From the NCBI GenBank assembly GCA_030066245.1, contig JASJBY010000250.1, positions 1 to 7,502 on the forward strand: a stretch of DNA of 7,502 nt, in the 5' to 3' direction. Positions 1 through 6,452 of this stretch are shown here, one piece after another. The translations under genes were made by a program, and so were the position numbers. The notes beneath the pieces were generated by a model. It worked only from the letters and a program-made list of their open reading frames with translations, had not been told where the DNA came from and ran no database searches. This DNA comes from Gammaproteobacteria bacterium (GTDB lineage Bacteria; Pseudomonadota; Gammaproteobacteria; JAABTG01). Every line of letters begins with the position of its first letter. Positions within the stretch are counted from its first letter, which is position 1.

Positions 1-8
1 AGAAATAC

Positions 9-43
9 TCATCCACAGTGCCTGTGGAAAACTTTGTGGATGA
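9..43. promoter_or_regulatory. Cluster of DnaA-box-like 9-mers
   Basis: Three 9-mers lie within 35 bp, each one mismatch from the DnaA box TTATCCACA: TCATCCACA at 9-17 (+), TTTTCCACA at 23-31 (-) and TCATCCACA at 35-43 (-). The outer two form an inverted pair. Nested inside is a perfect 7-bp dyad, TCCACAG-TGC-CTGTGGA (12-28). Clusters like this occur at replication origins, before dnaA, and at DnaA-titration or DnaA-regulated sites. The window edge cuts the context, and no dnaA, rpmH, mnmG or clear AT-rich unwinding element is visible, so an origin is not established. Confidence 0.35.
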
Positions 44-84
44 AAACGAGGGGCGGATCACGGTCACCGGTCGGCAAAATCGAG

Positions 85-98
85 CACCCCAAGGGGTG
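85..98 (-). terminator. Weak hairpin, possible terminator
   Basis: CACCCC-AA-GGGGTG can fold as a 5-bp stem with a 4-nt loop. On the minus strand it is followed by CTCGATTTTG, a modest T-rich tail. It could end transcription of the minus-strand cyclase gene, but it sits about 160 bp past the stop codon and the stem is short. Confidence 0.22.
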
Positions 99-258
99 AC
101 TTTGTGGCCAAGACAAAAAAATTCCGGGTTTCATACAGATAGAAGCTCGACACAAACGATCCGCCAAATAGCCTTGTGAGCGACGGACGCACCCTCGAGT
201 GCGCACCAATGTTGTGCATAAGTCGTCTGCGGACGCATTCCGTATGGCGAGTGCTGCC

Positions 259-1197
259 TCACAGTGCAAGATACATCAGCGCCAGGTTGAAGGACTGGGG
301 TGCCGCGGCTTCCACCCCGACCACGGGTCCCTGCGCATCCGTCTCGCCGGGACGCGCCGCGCCGGGTTGGGCCTGACGCTTCGCGTCGTACATGCACCTG
401 TCCGCCTCGGCCAGCAGGGCATCGATGTTTAGGCCTGCTTCAGGCCCATGGCGGGCCACGCCGATGCTGATTGACAGGTTGTGCTGGCGTCCTGAAGCCG
501 CGTTGCGACGCTCCACCTCCGTGCTGATGCGGGCGAGCAGATGGTCGACGCGACCGGGCGCGTCCTCGGTGATCAGAACCACAATCTCGTCGCCTCCGAC
601 TCTCGCCTTAATGTCCGAGTCGCGGAATACGGCACCGATCACGTCCGCCAGCTCCACCAGGGCTTCATCGCCCGTGTGATGACCATACCGGTCGTTGATC
701 TGTTTCAGGCCGTCCAGGTCGATAAAGAAAGCCACCACGTGCTCGCCGGCCCTGGCGGCGACCAAACAGTGGTGCTCAGCCACCAACTCGAGTCCGCGAC
801 GGTTGTAGAGGCCGGTCAAATGGTCGGTGTAGGCCAGACGGGCCAGGGACTCATGCTGGCGGGTCTGGTGGGTCTCGTCGGTGACGTAGAGCAAGCGGGC
901 GGCGCGCCCCTCCCACGTTATGGCGTCGGCGCGGACTGTGAGCACAACCTCACCTCCGATGACGTCGCTCAAGGTCAGTCGCGCCGTATCGTCGCTGGCA
1001 TGGGCCAACGCGTCCGGCAGCGTCTGTCCCTCGTCTGCGAGACGTGACAAGAGCCCTGAGGCGGATGCGTTCGCGTACAGTGGAACGCCGTCTTCGGCGA
1101 AGATCAGGATGCTTTCGGGGTGCCCGTCCACGATATCTTTGAAGGCGGTATCCCGAGCCAGGGCGGTTCCATCGCTGTTCGTCTTGTTGTTTACCAT
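259..1197 (-). CDS. PAS-GGDEF diguanylate cyclase
   Basis: This 312-aa protein likely makes cyclic di-GMP from two GTP in the cytoplasm, controlled by its N-terminal sensor. Residues about 15-105 look like a degenerate PAS domain (HPESILIFAEDG, then PLYANASASGLL). Residues about 120-275 are a GGDEF domain: DHLTGLYNRRG at 125-135, the metal-binding D160 in FFIDLDGLKQIND, and the signature GGDEI at 201-205. The two glycines, D203 and the catalytic-site E204 are intact; only the last position is Ile instead of Phe. R192-x-x-D195 lies five residues before the signature, the spacing of the product-inhibition I-site, so feedback control is expected. The usual GRN near the domain end is absent. No membrane segment is seen. 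The ATG start has GGAGG at 1205-1209 with a 7-nt spacer. A Pro/Ala-rich tail follows the domain. Activity is likely; the ligand of the PAS domain cannot be told. Confidence 0.93.
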   Translation of the reverse strand: MVNNKTNSDGTALARDTAFKDIVDGHPESILIFAEDGVPLYANASASGLLSRLADEGQTLPDALAHASDDTARLTLSDVIGGEVVLTVRADAITWEGRAARLLYVTDETHQTRQHESLARLAYTDHLTGLYNRRGLELVAEHHCLVAARAGEHVVAFFIDLDGLKQINDRYGHHTGDEALVELADVIGAVFRDSDIKARVGGDEIVVLITEDAPGRVDHLLARISTEVERRNAASGRQHNLSISIGVARHGPEAGLNIDALLAEADRCMYDAKRQAQPGAARPGETDAQGPVVGVEAAAPQSFNLALMYLAL

Positions 1198-1211
1198 CGT
1201 GACGCCTCCAC
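1195..1211 (-). repeat. Inverted repeat copy 1 over cyclase start
   Basis: On the minus strand this reads GTGGAGGCGTCACGATG, covering the Shine-Dalgarno site and start codon of the cyclase. It matches 15 of 17 positions with 1557-1573 on the plus strand. Similarity continues into the first codons: both genes contain AACAAG just after the ATG, allowing a short gap. The two copies face each other across about 345 bp. Confidence 0.6.
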
Positions 1212-1239
1212 GGAGTGTTATTAATATTTTGAACCCGAC

Positions 1240-1259
1240 TCACCAGTGCCCTGTGGTGA
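1240..1259. promoter_or_regulatory. Dyad TCACCA-N8-TGGTGA
   Basis: Perfect 6-bp arms are separated by 8 bp, 43-62 bp upstream of the cyclase ATG and just beyond the AT-rich tract 1218-1230 that could be its -10 region. The position suits an operator for the cyclase gene. The inner bases CAGTGCCCTGTGG closely resemble CAGTGCCTGTGG in the DnaA-box-like cluster at the other end of the gene. The regulator is unknown. Confidence 0.35.
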
Positions 1260-1493
1260 TAGACCCGTCCTTGGAAAGCTCGTGGTTCCCATTCTAAGGA
1301 AACCTAGCCTCCGGGTGCTGCACTGGCGGGTAAAGAATGCCGCTGGGAATGTGACCTATTCACGAAACGGCTCGTACTCCCGGGCGGTGCGCCAGGCAAA
1401 GGAGCAAAAGCCGGGGTCGACGGCGTACCGCGTGCCTGTTTTGAGAGGCCGTTCCGACCCGGGTTGAAACTGTGAAATCCGACGCCGTCCCGT

Positions 1494-1509
1494 TGTGACG
1501 GGGGTCGCT
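1494..1509 (+). promoter_or_regulatory. CRP-like half site with GTGACGGGGGTC
   Basis: TGTGA-CGGGGG-TCGCT matches 8 of 10 conserved positions of the CRP/Vfr consensus TGTGA-N6-TCACA, with a perfect left half. It lies 62-77 bp upstream of the 64-aa acidic gene. The segment GTGACGGGGGTC (1495-1506) differs by one base from a 12-mer found at 2874-2885 and 3772-3783. Whether CRP or another factor binds is unknown. Confidence 0.3.
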
Positions 1510-1556
1510 GTGCTGTTTGGCGCGTTTCGCGACACTTAAGTCAGGAGAGCCCCCCT

Positions 1557-1573
1557 GTGGAGGTGTCGCGATG
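1557..1573 (+). repeat. Inverted repeat copy 2 over acidic ORF start
   Basis: GTGGAGGTGTCGCGATG covers the Shine-Dalgarno site and ATG of the 64-aa gene. It is the partner of 1195-1211, differing at only two positions. Confidence 0.6.
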
Positions 1574-1765
1574 AACAAGCAGCGAACGCTAGTCTGGAAT
1601 GACGATGGCCTGCGTCTTCAGGAAGTGGTGCCGGAACCGGAAGTTCGAGTTCCCCAGCCGACGGTCCAGTGGCCCCTGGGAACCCATGAAACACGGGAAG
1701 ACGACGACGAGGACACCGTGGTGGCGCTGACGTGGCCTCAGGAGTCCGGTTGGCGGCATCACTAG
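1571..1765 (+). CDS. Small acidic protein, unknown function
   Basis: I do not recognise this 64-aa protein. It starts MNKQRTLVWNDDG and has a Pro/Glu/Val stretch (PEPEVRVPQP, residues 21-30), an acidic run TREDDDEDT (41-49), and ends ESGWRHH. It has four tryptophans (9, 34, 55, 61), no cysteine, no membrane segment and no signal peptide, so a small soluble protein is expected. The ATG at 1571 is chosen over an in-frame TTG at 1517 because GGAGG at 1559-1563 sits 7 nt before it. The initiation region copies that of the divergent cyclase. A CRP-like half site lies upstream. The strong ribosome-binding site makes translation likely; the function is open. Confidence 0.6.
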   Translation: MNKQRTLVWNDDGLRLQEVVPEPEVRVPQPTVQWPLGTHETREDDDEDTVVALTWPQESGWRHH

Positions 1766-1921
1766 ACACACGCCAATGCTGGCGAGGCCGCCGTCGGTAT
1801 TGCGTGCAGCTGCCTCGACTCCAGGCTCCCTGCAGTCACTCGCTGCGATGGTACGCTTGCAACCAGTGCGTAGCGGCCCCTAGCTTGCTTAGTACTCCGC
1901 CAAAACCACTATGACGGAGCT

Positions 1922-2377
1922 CTAGGAGCTGTCCACCTTTTCCAGCAGGGCGTTCAGCCGACCCAATTCCTCCTCGGCCTGCACTTGCCTGGTCACGTCG
2001 TATTGAACGCCCAGGTAGTAAATAAGCCGGCCCTCGCGGTCCAGCAGCGGACGAATCGAGAAGCGGTTGTAGAACAGCTTACCGTCCTTGCGGTAGTTGC
2101 GGAGGGTGACCGTGGTAGCCTCATGATTGCGCATGGCCTGCCGAATCTGCTCGATGCCCTCCTGGTCCCGGTCGTCTCCCTGGAGAAACCGGCAGTTGCG
2201 CCCGAGTATCTCTTCCCGGTCGTAGCCGGTTATGAGCTCGAACGCTGCGTTCGCGTAGACGAGGGGATTGTCCTCCTGGTCCGGATCGGACAGCGTTATG
2301 CCGTTGACGACGCTGTCGAGAATCTGCGCAAGCACGAAGGGGATCATGTTCTGGTCTTTGTCGGTAATGAAATCCAT
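1922..2377 (-). CDS. Short LOV blue-light photoreceptor
   Basis: This 151-aa protein is a stand-alone LOV domain that binds flavin (FMN) and senses blue light through a cysteinyl-flavin adduct. The signature GRNCRFLQ is at 59-66 with the adduct Cys62. The flavin-contacting residues fall at the exact spacing of plant LOV2: Q66 (+4), N94 (+32, LRNYRKDG), N104 (+42, FYN) and Q125 (+63, GVQ). R63 and R70 fit flavin-phosphate contacts. Only short caps flank the core: about 20 residues before it and a helix (about 129-149, TRQVQAEEELGRLNALLEKV) that probably pairs as a dimer coil. No effector domain is present, as in the short LOV proteins PpSB1 and PpSB2 of Pseudomonas putida. The ATG has GAGGG (2388-2392) with a 10-nt spacer. 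It lies 26 bp after the SRPBCC gene, so the two form an operon. Photochemical competence is inferred from residues. Confidence 0.94.
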   Translation of the reverse strand: MDFITDKDQNMIPFVLAQILDSVVNGITLSDPDQEDNPLVYANAAFELITGYDREEILGRNCRFLQGDDRDQEGIEQIRQAMRNHEATTVTLRNYRKDGKLFYNRFSIRPLLDREGRLIYYLGVQYDVTRQVQAEEELGRLNALLEKVDSS

Positions 2378-2403
2378 AGGACGTTTTCCCTCGGTGGCGT
2401 TTG

Positions 2404-2862
2404 CTAACGGTTAACGGCCTTGGAGACATCCGTCTCGATAAGGCGTCGGATGTTGCGCACAACCTTCTCGGCACCGTCCTGCATTGCAACGCGAATGAGC
2501 TTCTGGAAAGGCCGCATGTAGAGCTCCAGCCGGGACAGCTCGAAGGTAAAGGTCAAACGGGTCCCGTTAGCGCTGGGATCCAGCTGGTATCGGACCCGGA
2601 ACGGATTCGACGTCCCTTCGAAGTCCACGAGCTTGGCATACTCGAATCGACTCACGCGGAAGGTCGATTCGGTGCGTCGACCCTGATCGACTCGCACCTG
2701 CCGCCAGGTCGTTCCCACCCCGACCGGCCCCTTCGACAACGCCTGCAGCGAGATGACCTCCGGAGACCACCGCTCGTAGTTCTTCAGGAAATCCACGGCC
2801 ACGAACTGAAAGATCTGTTCTGCCGGGCGCGCAATTGTCGTGCTGGCTCGCACTCTGACCAT
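2404..2862 (-). CDS. SRPBCC (START/Bet v 1-like) family protein
   Basis: This 152-aa protein fits the SRPBCC helix-grip fold, which binds hydrophobic ligands in a deep pocket. Visible are the first strand and helix (VRVRASTTIARPAEQIFQFV, 2-21), the WSPEV stretch typical of polyketide-cyclase-like members (32-36), GVGTTWRQVR (48-57), later strands (FRVSRFEYAKLVDFE, 68-82; TRLTFTFELSRLE, 101-113), and the long C-terminal helix (about 122-145). There is no signal peptide or membrane segment. It is the first gene of an operon with the LOV gene, so it may serve the same light response, but its ligand cannot be told. A stop codon lies 9 bp before the ATG in frame, which fixes the longest possible start; the Shine-Dalgarno AAGG is weak and only 4 nt away. 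The palindrome at 2905-2920 lies upstream. Confidence 0.85.
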   Translation of the reverse strand: MVRVRASTTIARPAEQIFQFVAVDFLKNYERWSPEVISLQALSKGPVGVGTTWRQVRVDQGRRTESTFRVSRFEYAKLVDFEGTSNPFRVRYQLDPSANGTRLTFTFELSRLELYMRPFQKLIRVAMQDGAEKVVRNIRRLIETDVSKAVNR

Positions 2863-2873
2863 GGTACCTTACC

Positions 2874-2889
2874 GTGACGGGAGTCTCCC
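2874..2889. promoter_or_regulatory. Shared 12-mer GTGACGGGAGTC with dyad GGGAG-T-CTCCC
   Basis: GTGACGGGAGTC (2874-2885) lies 12-23 bp upstream of the SRPBCC start and occurs identically, on the other strand, at 3772-3783. A one-mismatch copy is at 1495-1506. It overlaps GGGAG-T-CTCCC (2879-2889). So close to the start codon it would act as a repressor site or lie in the mRNA leader. Confidence 0.35.
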
Positions 2890-2904
2890 CCAGGTATGGG
2901 AACA

Positions 2905-2920
2905 CAGGGACCGGTCCCTG
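2905..2920. promoter_or_regulatory. Perfect 16-bp palindrome, candidate operator
   Basis: CAGGGACCGGTCCCTG is a perfect palindrome with no spacer, 43-58 bp upstream of the SRPBCC-LOV operon. That is where a promoter or operator would lie. It is the longest gapless palindrome I found in the window. A dimeric repressor or activator is the likely ligand, but I cannot name one. Confidence 0.5.
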
Positions 2921-3223
2921 CGCATGGTCTACAGGGTGCTCCGAACGGACAGCGTGGTCAAGCGCAAGGCGTAGGGGGATATTTCGCGAGCGCGGAGCGT
3001 CGGCCACCGCCGGCACCGGTCCGGAGGCGTGAAGCGCTTCGGACAGGTTGCTCAGAAGATGGTCAGCCGGGGGCTACGCGTTGCGAGGCGACGGGCTCTG
3101 GCATGGGGCGCGCAGAGGCCGCAAAGGCCAAGATGAATTGGACAGGGTGCAGGGAGACCTCCGGGTGTTCCGCTGTGCACGGCGCACCCGGCGTTGACGT
3201 CGGCAAAGGCGACGACGGCTTGT

Positions 3224-3664
3224 CTAGCCCGTACCCTGCTTGGCAGCCACGGCCTCGCCCGACTGGCCGCTTTGCTTCATCTCGACGAAGGAGTCGTAGT
3301 CGTACTCCGACTTCAGCAGCTGCAGACATTCTTCCTGCATCTGCGGGCTGTAGCCCATGGGCGGAAACAGATAATCCTTGAGCTGATCCGGATCCTCGGC
3401 AAGCATCTCGAACCAGAAGTCCAGGTAGGCGGACTTCTCCTGTTCCTCGAAGAACAGCGCAAGCGTGTACATGTACTCGCTGAAGTCCTGATAAGTTGAG
3501 AAGCCCTCTATTTCCGATTCGTCGGCATCCGTGGGCTTCGGCATCTTCGCGTAGGCCCCCGGGTGCTTTTGCTGCATGAACTCCAGAATTCGAGACGTCA
3601 ATGAATCTGCGCCGCGCAGATCGCTCAGATTGATGGAACCGAAGAAGGTAGCGAGTTCTGCCAT
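3224..3664 (-). CDS. Acidic 146-aa protein, unknown function
   Basis: I do not recognise this protein family. It is soluble, with no signal peptide or membrane segment, rich in Asp/Glu and aromatic residues, with one cysteine (EECLQ). It looks mostly helical: segments around 12-33, 55-90 (TYQDFSEYMYTLALFFEEQ, then AYLDFWFEMLAED) and 105-130. The last 15 or so residues are Gly/Ala/Gln-rich and probably disordered. The start is well supported: GGGAG 7 nt before the ATG. A possible -10 box TTTAAT lies on the minus strand at 3689-3694. It is divergent from the amylase leader and shares with it a control region containing a CRP-like site. The sequence has real protein character and a good ribosome-binding site, so I take it as a true gene. 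Function is unknown; a link to alpha-glucan use or to the light operon is only positional. Confidence 0.75.
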   Translation of the reverse strand: MAELATFFGSINLSDLRGADSLTSRILEFMQQKHPGAYAKMPKPTDADESEIEGFSTYQDFSEYMYTLALFFEEQEKSAYLDFWFEMLAEDPDQLKDYLFPPMGYSPQMQEECLQLLKSEYDYDSFVEMKQSGQSGEAVAAKQGTG

Positions 3665-3688
3665 GCCGTATCTCCCTGGTCGAATGGC

Positions 3689-3694
3689 ATTAAA
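3689..3694 (-). promoter_or_regulatory. Possible -10 box of the 146-aa gene
   Basis: On the minus strand this reads TTTAAT, five of six matches to TATAAT, 24 bp before the start codon. The -35 region is poor (GGACTG at a 17-bp spacing), which would fit a promoter that needs an activator. Confidence 0.25.
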
Positions 3695-3768
3695 GACCCC
3701 CGGCTGACCGGCAGTCCGCGATCACTTGCAGTTTCGGGTGAGGTCAGCGCCGAGGACGTCCACGCGAG

Positions 3769-3784
3769 TGTGACTCCCGTCACT
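3769..3784. promoter_or_regulatory. CRP/Vfr-like binding site
   Basis: TGTGA-CTCCCG-TCACT matches 9 of 10 conserved positions of the CRP consensus TGTGA-N6-TCACA, with a 5-bp perfect inverted repeat GTGAC/GTCAC. It lies between the divergent 146-aa gene (centre about 112 bp from its start) and the amylase leader ORF (about 200 bp from its start). CRP control of a glucan-degrading enzyme is a familiar arrangement. The AT-rich flanks of the E. coli consensus are missing, so affinity is uncertain. Confidence 0.45.
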
Positions 3785-3790
3785 TGAGTT

Positions 3791-3821
3791 CTCGGCACGC
3801 CCGCCGAGTCCTTTAACTTTT
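3791..3821 (+). terminator. Hairpin with T-rich tail before amylase
   Basis: CTCGGC-ACGCCC-GCCGAG (3791-3808) is a perfect 6-bp stem followed by TCCTTTAACTTTT. No plus-strand gene lies before it to terminate. If transcription starts near the CRP-like site, it would sit in the leader RNA and might act as an attenuator. If not, it could be a protein-binding site. The tail is not a clean T run. Confidence 0.25.
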
Positions 3822-3977
3822 GCCGGCCTTCAATCGAAACGGGCAGGAACGCGCCGGTCGAGGAGGGCGGGCAGCATTCAGTCGGTCAACGCGAAGTCCG
3901 GCTCGGGCTTGAAAACAGCCGCGGAATGCAAGAGTCTGCGTTTCACTGGCGGATGTCCCAAACAAGGAGTGGGGGCT

Positions 3978-4111
3978 ATGGATAACGCGATAGATTGCAG
4001 AGAGTTCGTGCCGGGGCCGGCGGGCCGTTACGGACCGACGACGACGTTGGGCACAGGCCCGGGCGCAGGCCGCTCCATGACCTCAGATCACGGTTCTACG
4101 GGAGCTCCGCT

Positions 4112-4115
<4 letters not shown>
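3978..4115 (+). CDS. 45-aa leader ORF coupled to amylase
   Basis: This ORF starts MDNAIDCREFVPGPAG and ends GSTGAPL. AAGGAG (3964-3969) sits 8 nt before its ATG, one of the best ribosome-binding sites in the window. Its TGA (4113-4115) overlaps the amylase GTG (4112-4114) as GTGA, the classic arrangement for translational coupling. The peptide has no hydrophobic core, so it is not a displaced signal peptide. It is rich in Gly, Pro and Thr and resembles no family I know. The frame extends upstream to an ATG at 3909, which lacks a comparable site. It is probably translated mainly to set the amylase's expression; a function of the peptide itself is possible but unsupported. Confidence 0.45.
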
Positions 4116-6277
<2,162 letters not shown>

Positions 6278-6317
6278 CCCCCGCTCGGTGTGAGGCTCTC
6301 AAGAAAAGGCGCCTGGA

Positions 6318-6331
6318 AACGCGGTGGCGTT
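6318..6331 (+). terminator. Weak hairpin after amylase
   Basis: AACGC-GGTG-GCGTT is a perfect 5-bp stem with a 4-nt loop, about 40 bp after the amylase stop. Only a short T-containing tail (ATCGGTATT) follows. It is the best terminator candidate between the amylase and the next gene, but it is poor. Confidence 0.2.
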
Positions 6332-6351
6332 ATCGGTATTACACGTAGGTT

Positions 6352-6363
6352 TGCACGAGTGCA
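6352..6363. promoter_or_regulatory. Short dyad TGCAC-GA-GTGCA
   Basis: A perfect 5-bp inverted repeat lies about 90 bp upstream of the membrane-protein gene, in the 175-bp gap after the amylase. It could be an operator for that gene. No clear promoter boxes accompany it. Confidence 0.2.
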
Positions 6364-6452
6364 TACGATGATGCGGCCCTCGGCGGCGAGGTCTTGGTGC
6401 AGTGGCAAATGGCCAGTCAGTGAGGCTATCGTGACTTATCGCACGCCCCAGG

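Larger units (their letters stand above)
1..258. other. Non-coding left edge
   Basis: No convincing gene is seen here; the open frames are short, lack ribosome-binding sites and have no recognisable protein character. The stretch holds a cluster of DnaA-box-like 9-mers (9-43), a short GC hairpin (85-98), a run of seven A on the plus strand (about 115-121), and a weak CGCAC/GTGCG hairpin (188-203). The diguanylate cyclase gene ends at 259 and would be transcribed into this stretch, so the hairpins may belong to its 3' end. Confidence 0.5.
1198..1570. other. 373-bp divergent intergenic region
   Basis: This region separates the cyclase (-) from the 64-aa acidic gene (+) and must hold both promoters. 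Visible structure: AT-rich TTATTAATATTTT at 1218-1230, a plausible minus-strand -10 region; a dyad at 1240-1259; TGTGA-N5-TCACG at 1350-1364, CRP-like but with a spacer one base short; and CCCGT-TGTG-ACGGG at 1489-1502 overlapping a CRP-like half site. An open frame at 1315-1467 (+, GTG start, 50 aa, WRVKNAAGNVTYSRNGSYSR) has gene-like third-position GC (about 73%) but no properly spaced Shine-Dalgarno site. I do not call it a gene. No known riboswitch fold was recognised. Confidence 0.45.
2863..3223. other. 361-bp upstream region of the SRPBCC-LOV operon
   Basis: No gene is supported. Plus- and minus-strand open frames here are Arg/Pro/Gly-rich shadows without ribosome-binding sites. The part near 2863 should carry the operon promoter, though no clear sigma70 boxes are visible. 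It contains GGTA-AGG-TACC (2863-2873, read on the minus strand), the GGGAG-T-CTCCC dyad, the 16-bp palindrome, and a 10-bp palindrome GAAGCGCTTC (3031-3040) overlapped by GTCCG/CGGAC arms (3019-3044). CGTCG-N7-CGACG (3198-3214) follows the 146-aa gene but lacks a T tract. Confidence 0.45.
3665..3977. other. 313-bp divergent control region
   Basis: Lying between the 146-aa gene (-) and the amylase leader ORF (+), this stretch has no supported gene. It holds the possible -10 box of the minus gene, a CRP-like site (3769-3784), and a 6-bp-stem hairpin with a T-rich flank (3791-3821). No confident plus-strand sigma70 promoter was found. Confidence 0.5.

Noticed and set aside
541..1047. 168-codon plus-strand frame across the cyclase gene
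   Set aside because: It is a shadow of the GGDEF gene with no ribosome-binding site and no recognisable protein pattern.
1370..1450. Possible c-di-GMP (GEMM) riboswitch, suggested by GGCAAAGGAGCAAAAGCC next to a cyclase gene
   Set aside because: The conserved GCAAAGCC core and the matching downstream GGUAGGYAG-type stretch are not present, and no GEMM stem arrangement could be drawn.
1891..1930. Terminator between the 64-aa gene and the LOV gene (CTCCG/CGGAG and AGCTC-TAG-GAGCT)
   Set aside because: Stems are only 5 bp, one has a long loop, and neither has a T tract on either strand.
66..3021. ACCGGTC repeated at 66, 687, 2910 and 3015
   Set aside because: A 7-mer at this frequency is near chance in GC-rich DNA, and one copy is inside a coding region.
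2896..3381. 161-codon plus-strand frame
   Set aside because: Arg/Pro/Gly/Ser-rich product, no ribosome-binding site, and its 3' part lies antisense to the better supported 146-aa gene.
3995..4111. Extended amylase N-terminus from the TTG at 3995
   Set aside because: There is no Shine-Dalgarno site, the added 39 residues are Arg/Gly-rich without signal-peptide character, and GTG 4112 has an ideal GGGAG and begins the starch-binding module.
6430..6446. CRP-like site CGTGA-CTTATC-GCACG before the membrane-protein gene
   Set aside because: Only 7 of 10 core positions match and it lies almost on the start codon; this is expected by chance.
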